Positions 1-10,590 of a DNA stretch of 64,000 bases are shown piece by piece. The stretch comes from Morinoia aosen (lineage: Eukaryota > Arthropoda > Malacostraca > Amphipoda > Talitridae), in the NCBI GenBank assembly GCA_030386875.1, contig CM059556.1, positions 41,580,964 through 41,644,963 on the forward strand. Reading direction: 5' to 3'. The notes below the pieces were generated by a model. The model was not told the origin of the DNA and ran no database searches. It saw only the letters and a list, made by a program, of their open reading frames with translations. Within the stretch, counting starts at the first letter, position 1; each line of letters starts with the position of its first letter. The position numbers and the translations under genes were made by a program.

Positions 1-655
1 GGGCTTTTGTCTATTTTTCGGCGTAATTGTGCGGGTGATTATTGGACAACACTGGTTATATGCGGTCGTTATAATTTCAGTTAAATTTAGTATTGCTTCA
101 TCAATGTTAATCGCATTATTGTCCCGTTCATAGACGTCTAATGATGGCATTAATTCTTCTAGAACAGTTCGCATTGTTCCCAAGTTGTATTCGTTTACAC
201 AACGAAATGAATAAGTATCAGCCTGTGGGCTGGTACAAGGATTATAGACATTTTTCTTGATGAGAAACACCGGTAAATGGTCAGATAAGTCAGAAATTAT
301 TATTCCGGTAAGAAAATCAGTCGGATCTAACATAAAAATATTATCGAGTAACGTAGCCGATTCAGAAGCAACACGTGTAGGTTTCGTGATGATTGGAAGG
401 AAGGAGCTAGACTGAAAAACATTTATGAAGTTTGAGATTTGCTCACAGCTGTCATATTGTAGAAGATCGTAGTTGAAATCCCCGCAGATTATTATGTCAT
501 CATATAGAGACTTGTTGAACTGAGATATAATGCTTTGAAGCTCGTTCAGGAAAGAGACGTTACAAGCTGTTGGGGGCCTATATACTGTCCCAAGCACAAT
601 CCGTTTATCATTTTTCGTTAGTTCTATAAATAAAGTCTCAATATGTTCTCAATAA
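1..655 (-). mobile_element. LINE endonuclease (EEP) fragment, truncated
   Basis: The minus strand reads an apurinic-endonuclease-like domain of a non-LTR retrotransposon. Visible landmarks in order are GTVYRPP, IIICGDFNYDLL, LPIITKPTRV, LLDNIF and SDLSDHLPVF, which are the GDFN and SDH motifs of the EEP nuclease that nicks target DNA. The frame stays open to the left edge of the window, so reverse transcriptase would lie outside. An in-frame stop lies immediately upstream, near 650, and similarity ends there, as expected for a 5'-truncated or decayed copy. CR1/L2/Jockey-type LINEs share this motif order, and the clade cannot be chosen without the RT domain. Confidence 0.8.
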
Positions 656-1799
656 AGTCTCAGTTCATGACGGTTTTCAATTTCAGCCTTCAATTGATTA
701 AACTAATTACTTTATTCCAAAAATAATCCCCTAACCATCAATCTCTGCATTGCAATCCACTATGGTCGTTAAGTTCAGGATGATTTTTTAATTATTTCAC
801 TGTCAGAGTTAGATTTCTAAATACTCATTCCTCTCAGCGTAAAAATCCATTATTGTTATAAACTTCATCGCCATAATGAATTATCTACACAAATTACCGC
901 ATTTCTTTAACAAATGTAATCAAGATATTTTTCGCTTTAATTACCAAATTTCAATTTATGTTAGTCTTAAGTGAACGACCGCATCGCACGTCTAATTTTA
1001 GCATCAAAACGGATTTGATAACCAGAAACGCGACGAATGCAAGGGCGCAATTTCTTGCTTTCCTTGCCACAAAATAAACACAGAAACGCAAGTGTATACT
1101 GAACCGAATTCCCGTACGTTGATCCAAGCATAAACGCTTAGCAGAAATAGCATCTTTATTGAATTGGTAATATCAGGTGGAGTATTAGCTATTTGTGCAC
1201 GCCCCTTAGATAGCAGCGTGAAGGGGCAGTTCGCGTGTGCAGTTAGAATTTAAATTATTTCTTCAAAGCTAAAGAAATTCATTTACTTTACTCTGTAAAA
1301 TTCTGGTACAATGGGAAACTAACATGGATAATTATATTGAAATTATCATTTATGTACACTACCGATCACCTAGTCTCATCATACACGCACACAAATTTTC
1401 AAGGTTCAGTAAAAAATTAAAGTCAGATAACCATATACTGAATCTGTGAAGTACATCGTACATTACTGGGAATTCATCGCGAAATTTAAAAATATTTAAT
1501 ATGAATATACAATAATGATACACATTTAATCATTATAACGACCATGAATGTTAATTTTCTATCTTATTCGGTTATTCACATAGCATAGTCATCTGAGGCT
1601 TATTTGGTTCATTAGCTGTTACAATCACTAGCTTTCATTCGTTCTAATGTTTAACTTTTTTTAACTTCTCTCTTAGTTTCATTGTTTCGTGAGGTTAGTC
1701 AAGGCCGGCTGCTGGTCATCATCTGCATTCTTTAATGTATTTCATAAGGGTATTTCATAAGAAATACCCTAATGTTGCAGTTTTGTGAGATTATCTAGC
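656..1799. other. AT-rich intergenic sequence
   Basis: No gene or element is recognised here. The only structure seen is a perfect 10-bp stem with an ATAA loop at 1747-1770 (AGGGTATTTC / GAAATACCCT). Confidence 0.4.
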
Positions 1800-1973
1800 A
1801 CCAGCTTTCAAATGCTAACAGTAGTGAACCGAAAATATATGGTTCATAACCAAACAATGAACATTTTATTTCAACATGAAAAAGGTCTGCCTAACTCTCT
1901 GCTAAGGTCCTCACATTTTCTCCCAGGGATCGCTAATTCCCGATAATACAATAGTTGTATCCCTCTGAGGGGT
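1800..1973 (-). mobile_element. SINE-like repeat, partial copy
   Basis: This is a partial copy of the dispersed family best seen at 14898-15264. Shared blocks are CAGTAGTGAACCG, the GCCTAAC...CTAAGGTCCTCAC block, and the 5' end CCCCTCAGAGGGATACAACT read on the minus strand. The 5' end falls at the same base as in two other copies. The 3' half with its (TAA)n tail is missing. Confidence 0.6.
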
Positions 1974-2710
1974 TCAAATTGGGAAGACCATTCTACTAAG
2001 TACCATTGACTGGTAGTATTTATGTGATAATTGGCCGTACTTGGAGGAAGTGCTTTGAGTGTAGTAGAACTGAAAATTTTCATCTTGTGTGAGCTGTGTA
2101 TTATATTCATGAAAATAATGGAACGATTATGATATTCTATTATTATTGGTCTTTTATGCACAAAAATTAGTGATTTTTCCAACAAGTAAGCATTAATGGT
2201 TTTATATCTGTTACTAAGGAGAGAAAAGAAACAAATTACCGAGGAGTTAACTTTTCGCAAAAATAAATTCCAGGCTTGAATGAGACGTTGCTCCGCTGCA
2301 CAAATACAAACGCGAGTCTATTTCAAGCGGGAGGGAGCAGACTTGCAGCCTATTAAGGAAACGCAGAACTCATCAACCAAGTCTCAGCTTCTACAGACTC
2401 CCATTAGAAAGAGAAAAGAAAATTTTTTCCCGAGCCATAAAAAGGCTTGAAAACCTTGGGTGACATTTTTAAACACGCGCAAGTTCTAATACGCTCATCA
2501 AAAAAGCCGGACACTCGTTAGGTTCCCAAAACTGCGGAGGGCCGGAGCTAGTCTGTCACTCTGTCCGCCCTCGCACCGATCAATCACAAGCAACTGACCA
2601 GCGCCGAGCACAACGCGTCGGCTCTTTTCGCTCTCTTTTGTTTTGGGTCGGGAAATGTTTGTTTCAGAGCCAGAAATGGACTCTGAGCTCCGGGTTGTTC
2701 TTTCGGCTGT
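1974..2710. other. unassigned intergenic sequence with a GC-richer patch
   Basis: No recognised gene. A GC- and CpG-richer patch at about 2535-2640 stands out from the AT-rich surroundings. It could be old exon or promoter sequence, but no reading frame, splice pair or motif supports a call. Confidence 0.3.
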
Positions 2711-2764
2711 CTAAAAATACGATTCATTTGTTGTTGTTGTTTTCTTTGCCTGCAGTTCTTGAAG
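2711..2764 (-). CDS. possible terminal exon of the unknown gene at 6971-8820
   Basis: A strong acceptor (TTTTTCTAATTGTAG) precedes an 18-codon frame, LQELQAKKTTTTNESYF plus stop. The frame is phase 0, the phase in which the exon at 7085-6971 ends, so joining them would give a protein of about 93 residues with a helical, Q/E/K-rich tail. The intron would be about 4.2 kb and would contain the minisatellite and a Penelope remnant. No polyadenylation signal was found close by. The exon is short, so the fit may be chance. Confidence 0.2.
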   Translation of the reverse strand, partial: LQELQAKKTTTTNESYF

Positions 2765-3169
2765 CTACAATTAGAAAAATGGGACAAAGATATTTTGTAA
2801 AAATGATGCGAAAAATTTCTCTGCTCTCAGTGACTGCTCGTCCACATGAGGCAGCGATACGAAAGAATCATCGCACTTATTCAGAATTATCAAGGGACCC
2901 TACGAAATCATACTCAAGTTATTTCTGACTCATAAAAGTCCTAACGCTTTCAATAATTATTTCTCCTCGTACAAAACTATAGCCTATCGTAATTTCTTTT
3001 AAATCAATCGAAGTGCTTCGAGCAAAACATTTTGCTAAAATTCTCACGTTTTTCTAGAACTTTATAGTACTTTGAGAAGAAAGAAAGAAAAGAAAAAAGA
3101 AAAACGGTTTATTTCCAATATAGATGGTACAAAAGTACCATCATTGGTTTTTAAAATATCTTAAAATTA
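2765..3169. other. unassigned AT-rich sequence with a hairpin
   Basis: No gene is recognised. The stretch includes an A/G-rich run at about 3076-3105 and a perfect 8-bp hairpin with an AAAA loop at 3123-3142 (GATGGTAC / GTACCATC). Confidence 0.35.
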
Positions 3170-3475
3170 ATACACTTAGATGATACACACACACGAGTAT
3201 TGAAAAACTCGTGTCACTAGTCAAAAGAAATGATTGAGGGCAATGAACTCCTAATCATGCTTAATCTACATTTGATAATACATGTAATGATAATTGTAAG
3301 AGATAACACAATTTCATGGACGATGCATTTTCATTGTGGGATGAAAACACTTTTGACAGTTTACATGTACATGACATAAAACTTCGCAATTCTTGACGCC
3401 AGGAAATAATGTATGAAATCGCTTGTTTCGGTCAATGTTCACAGGTGTCATTTTAAGGAAGCATAAAAAAAAGAA
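3170..3475 (-). mobile_element. decayed fragment related to the BEL-type LTR
   Basis: Two blocks match the inside of the BEL-type LTR at about 37395-37505. The first is the hairpin segment ACACGAGT...ACTCGTGTCACTA near 3190-3222. The second is the segment with TCGCTTGTTTCG and GGAAGCATAAAA near 3415-3470. About 180 bp of unrelated sequence separates them here but not in the LTR. It is an old, partial copy. Confidence 0.5.
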
Positions 3476-3765
3476 AAATATATATATATATATATATCCA
3501 TATTATCCATATACACACATATGTACATATACGTATGCATGTGTATATATATCCATACACACACTCACACACACATACACACACACACATATACATGTAA
3601 ATATTTACACATACACATGCACACATATACCCACGCACATATTTACACCAGACTCGTAAGCATACACAAATGCATTTCTATGCATCGAGGCAATACATAC
3701 GCATTCTACAGAGTGTCATACGCATAGCGTGGACACGTACACATTTACACAAGTAAGCATGTGCG
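3476..3765. repeat. TA/CA-rich simple-sequence tract
   Basis: Runs of (TA)n pass into (CA)n-rich sequence with ATACAC and CACACA variants, ending near 3760. Short open frames on both strands here are only translations of the dinucleotide repeats. Confidence 0.8.
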
Positions 3766-3842
3766 CAAATATCAGCGTAAACTAGTCAGTATAAACCAGA
3801 ATTCCAATCGAGGGAAACGGAAAAAATATCTTAGAAGAATGC

Positions 3843-3910
3843 TCTGACAAGGCTTAAGGTTTCTCATATTATAATTTGACATAGAGCAAGGCGCCTCATA
3901 TTATTGCAAA
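3843..3910. repeat. outlying degenerate minisatellite units
   Basis: Two diverged units (CTGACAAGGCTTAAGG and AGCAAGGCGCCTCATATTAT) resemble the 31-bp minisatellite that starts about 170 bp to the right. The array was therefore once longer, or has been split by the insertion of the Penelope-like 3' end between them. Confidence 0.55.
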
Positions 3911-3934
3911 TTTATCAGAGAAGAAAACGCTGAT

Positions 3935-4025
3935 AAAATTATTCATTTTATTCATAGATACGAAAACCTGAAATGGTTTCGGAGACCAACTCTATCATCA
4001 GCTCTGTAAAACACAAAGTATGATC
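3935..4025 (-). mobile_element. probable Penelope-like element 3' end
   Basis: On the minus strand CTGATGA (3995-4001) is followed by a short GAG/CTC stem and then GAAACC (GAAA at 3977-3980), and then by AATAAAATGAATAA. Penelope-like 3' ends elsewhere in this window (55073-55103, 58730-58760) have the same order. No coding part remains beside it. Confidence 0.4.
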
Positions 4026-4079
4026 AATACTACGTTAAAATGAGGTCACGATGGATAATAAATTCCAGACGGACGGAAT

Positions 4080-5430
4080 GTGTCTCATATTATGTTCTAC
4101 TAAGGGGTAATATGTCTCACATTATCTCTGACAAGGTGCAAGGCGTCTCACATTATCTCCGACAAGGTGCAAGGCGTCTCACATTATCTCCGACAAGGTG
4201 CAAGGCGTCTCACATTATCTCCGACAAGGTGCTAGGCGTCTCACATTATCTCCGACAATGTGCTAGGCATCTCACATTATCTCCGACAATGTGCTAGGCG
4301 TCTCACATTATCTCCGACAAGGTGCAAGGCGTCTCACATTATCTCTGACAAGGTGCTAGGCATCTCACATTATCTCTGACAAGGTGCTAGGCGTCTCACA
4401 TTATCTCCGACAAGGTGCAAGGCGTCTCACATTATCTCTGACAAGGTGCAAGGCGTCTCACATTATCTCTCACAAGGTGTGAGGCGTCTCACATTATCTC
4501 CGACAAGGCGCAAGGCGTCTCACATTATCTCTCACAAGGTGTGAGGCGTCTCACATTATCTCCGACAAGGTGCAAGGCGTCTCACATTATCTCCGACAAG
4601 GTTCAAGGCGTCTCACATTATCTCTGACAAGGTGCAAGGCGTCTCACATTATCTCTGACAAGGTGCAAGGCGTCTCACATTATCTCTCACAAGGTGTGAG
4701 GCGTCTCACATTATCTCCGACAAGGTGCAAGGCGTCTCACATTATCTCCGACAAGGTTCAAGGCGTCTCACATTATCTCTCACAAGGTTTAAGGCGTCTC
4801 ACATTATCTCCGACAAGGTTCAAGGCGTCTCACATTATCTCTCACAAGGTGTGAGGCGTCTCACATTATCTCCGACAAGGCGCAAGGCGTCTCACATTAT
4901 CTCTCACAAGGTGCAAGGCGTCTCACATTATCTCCGACAAGGCGCAAGGCGTCTCACATTATCTCTCACAAGGTGTGAGGCGTCTCACATTATCTCCGAC
5001 AAGGTGCAAGGCGTCTCACATTATCTCCGACAAGGTTCAAGGCGTCTCACATTATCTCTCACAAGGTTTAAGGCGTCTCACATTATCTCCGACAAGGTTC
5101 AAGGCGTCTCACATTATCTCCGACAAGGTGCAAGGCGTCTCACATTATCTCTCACAAGGTGTGAGGCGTCTCACATTATCTCTCACAAGGTTTAAGGCGT
5201 CTCACATTATCTCTCACAAGGTTCAAGGCGTCTCACATTATCTCTCACAAGGTTTAAGGCGTCTCACATTATCTCTCACAAGGTTCAAGGCGTCTCACAT
5301 TATCTCTCACAAGGTTTAAGGCGTCTCACATTATCTCCGACAAGGTTCAAGGCGTCTCACATCATCTCTCACAAGGTGTGAGGCGTCTCACATTATCTCC
5401 GACAAGGCGCAAGGTATCTCTTATTATACT
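4080..5430 (+). repeat. 31-bp minisatellite, about 42 units
   Basis: Head-to-tail units contain the core GCGTCTCACATTATCTC followed by a variable spacer (CGACAAGGTGCAAG, TCACAAGGTGTGAG, TCACAAGGTTTAAG and others). The period counted from successive cores is 31 bp. Variants alternate in blocks, which suggests higher-order expansion of pairs. The left edge is degenerate (TATTATGTTCTACTAAGG) and so is the right edge (GGTATCTCTTATTATACTC). Because 31 is not a multiple of 3 and the unit has no stop in this context, long peptides appear in all forward frames; these are not evidence of a gene. Confidence 0.95.
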
Positions 5431-6075
5431 CTGACTATCATATGTTTATTAGACAAAATGCGACAGATGTCTCCGCGATTTGGCAAGCCAGTTATTTATC
5501 AGCACTCATGTATGAAATCTGGATATCACACCCTGAAAACGCATTAACTTACAAGTATGGCTGACGTATATTGGCGCTCTGCGCAAAATAATCAGTAAAG
5601 AGCTAAGTATTGGTAAAAATTCAATGTTGGTCACCCGAAAATCGGTCTCTGCAGTACGCACGACCGCCGTTTTGCGAAAGCTGTGTCGTATTTAGAAGAG
5701 AAAAACTTTCTTTGTTTTCGTTCGCAGAGTATTAGGATATCACAGGAGCACAAGTTGCCTCTAACTAACTTTCAAGGATAAATCTACTTCAGGAATCGAG
5801 CACTACACTGCATAAGTTGGACGTTCAGTCAAAGTACTGCAAACTGCTTAACCATTCCAGACCTGAGGCCCTGAACCTAACTGTTTAGCGATAAAACGAC
5901 AACCTAACTTTTAAACGATAAATTAATAAACGATAAAAGAGTTAGGCCCTGAACCTAATTGTTAAACGATAATACAAAAACAAAGTCAATTCACCACACA
6001 CATTTGCAAGGGCTAGCCATGAGATTTGTCCACGATTGATTGGTTATTTTCGGTATGTGATACATTTTTTCATTA
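5431..6075. other. unassigned sequence with a local duplication
   Basis: No gene is recognised. Two related segments, each with GGCCCTGAACCTAA followed by GATAA runs, lie at about 5869-5897 and 5944-5975. Confidence 0.35.
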
Positions 6076-6445
6076 AAACTAATGAATACTAATACTAATA
6101 CTAATAACCTTTTATCAGCACCTTCTCACTCTGCAATACGCACACATGCAGAAAAATGCGACCTGCCTGTTAGACTATCTGATTTTGAAGTATTAGGCCG
6201 AGGAAGTAACCCAATAGAACTCAGAATATTAGAATCTCATTTCATTTATAGACTAAAGCCAAATCTCAATGAAATGCAGTCTGCCTATCCCCTACAAATA
6301 GTTTGTTAGCAAATGTTTCTAATTTCATGTTTGTTTTTACCATTGTGATTTTCTGAATGATGTCTGATTTGTAATCTTTACTTTTACAGTGGTGAGAATG
6401 ACCACTGCTAGTTGGTCGAAACGTTCCTTTTTATAGATTTTATCA
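6076..6445 (+). mobile_element. Penelope-like element, 3' GIY-YIG fragment
   Basis: The plus strand (about 6110-6309) ends an ORF with SAIRTHAEKC, FEVLGRGSN, LRILESHFIYRLKPNLNE and a final stop. This is the conserved C-terminal half of the GIY-YIG endonuclease of Penelope-like retroelements: the H...C pair, the catalytic Glu in ELRILES, and the K-P-x-L-N block. About 130 bp of 3' UTR follows, with the GACCACTGCTAGTTGGTCGAAAC stem typical of these ends. Reverse transcriptase and the GIY-YIG tyrosines are absent to the left, so the copy is 5'-truncated. A short (ACTAAT)n stretch marks the left junction. Confidence 0.8.
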
Positions 6446-6507
6446 ACCAATTAGTACAAAATTAGTACAAAATGAGTCTAAGCGTTGTGTCATTAGTCTT
6501 CCTATTT

Positions 6508-6700
6508 TTAATTAAGATCTCCAAGAATTGGAACTTTGACTTCTTTAACATTTTTTGATGTACCAGGCGTAGTACAGAAAATTAGGTTCAACGGTATAGC
6601 GGCAGATTTAAAAATTATTGAGAAATCGGTACAAAGTTCTGATGAGATTACGCCCTTTGGACACACACGAGCGTCAAAAGTTACACAGTACGTTTGCATA
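6508..6700 (-). pseudogene. possible PI3-kinase-like relic
   Basis: A minus-strand frame reads FDARV, KGVISSELCTDF, then IIFKSAAIPLNLIFCTTPG before a stop. The order resembles the class III PI3-kinase segment just before the kinase GDDLRQDQ motif (V-x-x-KGII...FKSA-x-x-P-x-x-LxFKT). The expected GDDLRQDQ is replaced by GDLN-stop, and no donor site follows. If the match is real, this is an isolated piece of a retrocopy or of a decayed exon; it may also be chance. Confidence 0.25.
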
Positions 6701-6970
6701 CGTTTGTACGATAAAAATTGTTTGCACATCACAGTAGGCTACGTTTTCATACATTTATGCGACAAAGTTGTTCCGAGGCTCTGACCAAGTTGGTGAAAGC
6801 GACGATTTTCACAATTTAAGCAATAGGCCTAAATTTGTACAACGAATCGCGCTTTTCAACTGCGGCTGTCGTCTATGTTTTCATTGAGGATCTAGTTTTT
6901 GGAATTTACATTTTACAATTTACATTTTTTTACAATTTACATCGGGAAAAACGAGAAATTCCTGCCTCAC

Positions 6971-8820
6971 CTTGCCGCGCTCCAGCAACATATGCGAAAC
7001 TTCTTCCTCAGCACCGCGTGCAAACGAGGTCTGCAGGCTGCTCTGCACGTGCAGGCTCACAAGTCTGCACGCCTGGGTCATCCAGCTGCACTCGAGAATA
7101 TTTTTTCTTAATACTATGAATGCGACTTGCGCTATCGGTGGTACACGGAGTTAATTTTCATAATGCTGCTGACCAACCAGTAGTCGCAAATTCAATTTTC
7201 ATACTCGTGAAAACTTAAGCAAAGCTAAATGAAGGCACGATCCAGTTCGTGTTCAGTATTTTCAAATAGTTTACTACAATTGACTTTGAATTTAAGTTTG
7301 GCATTGATCTTGATATTTAGTAGTCGCAGTCAAAGTGTTAATTTATAACAGACTTTCGGCAAGAGCTTTTTAGTCCTATATACCGCAGGTAAGAAATTAT
7401 TTCTGAGCTAAGATACAACCTTTCGCTTGGGTATAATGATACCATGTGTGTTTATCAAATAAGAATCTTTATGGTAAGATATTTTAAAATATAGTTTTGA
7501 TGTTTATTTTAACTTCATTAGAAATATACGTTTATTCTATCTCTCATTTCGTTTCAACTACCAATAATTAAGGAATTAAGAAGAATTCTGTAGTAGTATT
7601 CAAATTATTTATAAGTTGTCAACATCTGTTTGTGTATAAATATCCAAGATATTATATTTCGACTGTTTCTCTCAATAACATAATTAGCCCACGACACGGC
7701 TATATATATGTATGCCTCGTGTGGTTGTCTGCCAATTTTGTACTTTTATACAAATAATTTTTAAAAATCCAAGGTGTTATACATCTCATGTGTCAACTTT
7801 TGAAACTAAACTATTTTTAGATCTTTCTTTCTTTCTTTCTTTCTTTTAAGAAAATTATACTCGCGGTGACCAGCAGGCCGCAGCCGAGACGGAATGGAAA
7901 CGGTTTTTCCAGAAAACCGGCCTGTCGGTCTCGCGGAGTCGAATGCAACGATCAGTCTTAACAGATAAACAATGTTCTAAAATTTTCTGAACGGAAATGT
8001 TGTATATTCTTGTTTAGATAGACGTGTATGCAATTATTGTTCATTGAATGCATGTACCTCACTCCTGAAAATTTAAAGCTCCCTTGAAAATAATTCAAGT
8101 TGCTGTAATTTGAGTCCGTATTGAATTCTACCTCTCACTCTTCACCTCTGTGTGTAGTTCATTCAAAAATTGTACGTCACGCTAACGTCTGATGTGTCCT
8201 GACGTGCTCGTGTTAGTAACGTGGCTCTTCTGTTGTCATGGCAACGGCGTGCCTGAGCCCAGGCCGTTGTTATGGAAACCGAGAACATTTTAGGGTCAGA
8301 CCTAATAATCCTTAAGAATGTAATAACTTTGAATATTTTACGCTAATTAATTACATGAAGTAAAGTGCTCAATTTCTTCAAATGCACCATTATTTTTGAA
8401 AATTAGAATGCTATGCGATACAAGATTACCTTAGCACAAAATTAGCAATACGTTAGCAACGGCTAGCGTGTCTCCCTAGCAACCCTACATCGCGAGTTAC
8501 ACTTTTAAACTCCAGATTATATTCCATTTCGATTCAGGTCATGAATGAAAGGTCTCGTATTACCATGCCTTGGTAACTTATTCACAAAAAAAATCTCCAA
8601 AGGCCGTTCTGATCTAATCAAGCGTTAACATCATTTATAAGCCCGCAAGAGTCCGTTTCGAAATTTTGATGCCAAATCAAAACTTAACCCGAGCACAATC
8701 CACTCACCTGAGCGACATTGTGTTTTCAATCTTCCAACATTGGATCTCCTCGACCATTTTTTCGACTTCGAACCTAGAAAGACCCGACGGCTGATGCATT
8801 TCTTTCTGTATTTCATCCAT
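6971..8820 (-). CDS. unrecognised small host gene, two coding exons seen
   Basis: Exon 1 is 8820-8708. ATG at 8820 lies in good context (AAAATGG) with an in-frame TGA upstream. It encodes MDEIQKEMHQPSGLSRF and on to NTMSL, and ends at CAG|GTGAGT with two bases left over. Exon 2 is 7085-6971, preceded by CTCGAGTGCAG and ended by AAG|GTGAGG. It has one leading base that completes a serine codon, then WMTQACRLVSLHV... to SHMLLERGK with no stop. Phases fit exactly, codons are GC3-rich as in AP2S1, and the joined 76 residues look helical. Neither exon is recognised as a known family. The 3' continuation is uncertain (a candidate is at 2764-2711). Three X-box-like motifs lie in intron 1. Confidence 0.55.
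7822..7847. repeat. (TTTC)n microsatellite
   Basis: A short run of TTTC/CTTT units in intron 1 of the unknown gene. Confidence 0.8.
8232..8483. promoter_or_regulatory. cluster of three X-box-like (RFX) motifs
   Basis: GTTGTCATGGCAAC at 8232-8245, GTTGTTATGGAAAC at 8266-8279 and GTCTCCCTAGCAAC at 8470-8483 each fit or nearly fit the imperfect palindrome bound by RFX factors (GTNRCC-N-RGYAAC). The first differs from the animal consensus at one base. RFX sites commonly drive ciliary genes. They lie 225-590 bp inside the first intron of the minus-strand gene whose ATG is at 8820, so they could serve that gene or an unseen transcript. Function is inferred from motif match and clustering only. Confidence 0.35.
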
Positions 8821-9237
8821 TTTCTGAGAGGCGAAACTCAACCAGGGATTTGATCAAAAGAATTTAACTTCCCTTACACGCATCAAACTTCAGCGTTGAA
8901 TTTCTTTCGTACTTATTTTCAGATGCAAGCTCGGACCACGAAAATTCGTGAACTGAATTTAAACAAAACTAATAAACGCTAAAATCACTGAAAGCACTCA
9001 ACAGTCTTTACGTACGTTTCAAAGATGTGCTAAACTTCGATGCAGAAGTTTTTAGTAATTTTTATTGAACACAGTACTAACGATCATGACCGACTGTTTG
9101 ATCTTCAACTTCCGCAAACGACTCCCGTACAACAAGAACAGTAAGACATCGTTCTTAAATTCTACACGGGATATAGAAACCAACATACTTTTCGCCCGCA
9201 GATCGTATTAGTGACCTCCTCGTTACTGAAGTTATAC
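8821..9237. other. 5' flank of the unknown gene
   Basis: AT-rich sequence upstream of the ATG at 8820, presumably 5' UTR and promoter of the minus-strand gene. No TATA box or initiator could be assigned. Confidence 0.3.
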
Positions 9238-9345
9238 AAGTGTGCACTGCTAACAAATGTTACAGTGTCCAGGAGTAGTTTTCTTTAAAAAAGTGTGCAC
9301 TGCTAACAAATATCACAACGTCGATAAGTAGTTTAATTTTGCGCT
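9238..9345. repeat. two-copy tandem duplication, about 56 bp
   Basis: AAGTGTGCACTGCTAACAAAT begins both copies, near 9238 and 9292, and both run on to a GTAGTTT block. The copies have diverged. A GC-rich, CpG-containing stretch follows at about 9340-9425. Confidence 0.7.
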
Positions 9346-9435
9346 GATGCGACTGTTCCCTCCAGCCCGACTCGTGCAAGTGGCGGCAGCGGCCTCTGTG
9401 ACTCCGCTGACGAAAGTTTGGCGCAGCTATATTGT

Positions 9436-9680
9436 TGCATTATTGCTATTTTTCTTGTCTACTCTTCAAGACATCCATCATGCTTATCATTATTTTCATA
9501 CAACTGGCATTATATAATTTTTTTGCCTACTGTTCAAGACATCCTTCATGCTTATTATTACTAATTTTTTTATTTTCATACACCAGGCATTACATCAGTT
9601 ATTTTTATGCATATATGCCTACTATTTAAGACATCCATCATACTTATTATCACTATTTTTTCATTTTCATACACCTGGTT
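9436..9680. repeat. three-copy imperfect tandem repeat
   Basis: Each copy contains CAAGACATCC(A/T)TCATGCTTA (the third begins TAAG), a T-rich stretch and a CATACACCAGGCATTA-like segment. Starts are near 9467, 9536 and 9627, so the spacing is uneven (about 70 and 90 bp). Confidence 0.7.
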
Positions 9681-10297
9681 TAATCTTACTGACGAATAAA
9701 TATCCTGTAGAAGCCCTAATGATTCCGAACTCGTTTCATTTTGCTAAAAGGAACGTAGGCTTTCACCAACTTCATCATTCAAGGAGATAATACTAGGTAG
9801 TCACTTCAGCGTTGAGTATTCAAAATGCGCTTTATGACAAGCCAACCCCTTTCATCGCACTCCATTGGGGGGTCATTAGAGTAGCTGATATGTACCCTCC
9901 TAATGATATAACATAGCTTTAGAAACACGAGTTCCTTGCGTAAAGCAACAGATATTTTCGAATTTCTTACTTCATGTCACCTTGCAGGTCAGAGCCAAGT
10001 TAAGGACAGCAAAACACGTGAAGATGATCAATAAATTTCTACTCAACTTGAACACAATTCGTTATCAGTCAACTGATACTCAAGACAACAAGTGGAATGC
10101 AGCGGGCACAAAAACATACATGCTCAGTACAGCACAGGAGGATTTCGCATCCTCCTCATAAATGGCATATGTACAGAAGTCTCCCGGAAACTGTTTCAAA
10201 ATGCCGACCCGACAATCACTCGATTATTATTTTGAATGGTGAGTTTTATTACGTCGTCGGGAGCCCATACAAACCAGAGCATGAACGGGAGAATTGA
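9681..10297. other. unassigned intergenic sequence
   Basis: No gene is recognised. An open frame at 10097-10297 has no family resemblance and no start context that would support it. Confidence 0.3.
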
Positions 10298-10590
10298 GAC
10301 AATGGAAAGCAGACAGAAGAAAGAGACCAAACGCAATTCACCTTCAATACGAGTAGACGTAATAAGTCAGCAAGAGGAAGATGTAAAATAAAGCTGGAAC
10401 GTGAACCAGATCGGGACTGTCACTATTGCGAAATTTGCAGCAGACCGCTCAGGAGTACCTCAAGGGAACACCAAGGCTCCGTAGAGTCAACTACAAACGA
10501 CACACAAGTAAGCTTCTGCTACACGTGCGAGCATCACCACTGCCGTCATTTGAGATACAGCATCTCCAAAAACTCCAGCTGCCTCACATG
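10298..10590 (+). other. unknown ORF with a Cys/His zinc-binding pattern
   Basis: An open frame without its own ATG (after a stop at 10295) runs about 97 codons to a stop at 10588. It is basic first (TSRRNKSARGRCKIK), then carries DCHYCEICSRP and, about 30 residues on, FCYTCEHHHCRHLRY. That is two C-x2-C pairs plus a His/Cys cluster, so one or two zinc ions could be bound. No family is recognised. Further open frames follow to the right (11378-11617, 12210-12428), and the block ends with a recombinase-like stretch, so this may be part of one decayed mobile or virus-derived element rather than a host exon. Confidence 0.35.

Noticed and set aside
3423-3727. Short Tyr/Cys/His-rich ORFs on both strands
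   Set aside because: They are translations of TA and CA dinucleotide repeats.
4080-5430. Tandem 31-bp units as a CRISPR array, or as a repeat-rich protein gene
   Set aside because: There are no unique spacers between units, the genome is eukaryotic, and every forward frame is open only because of the repeat's composition.
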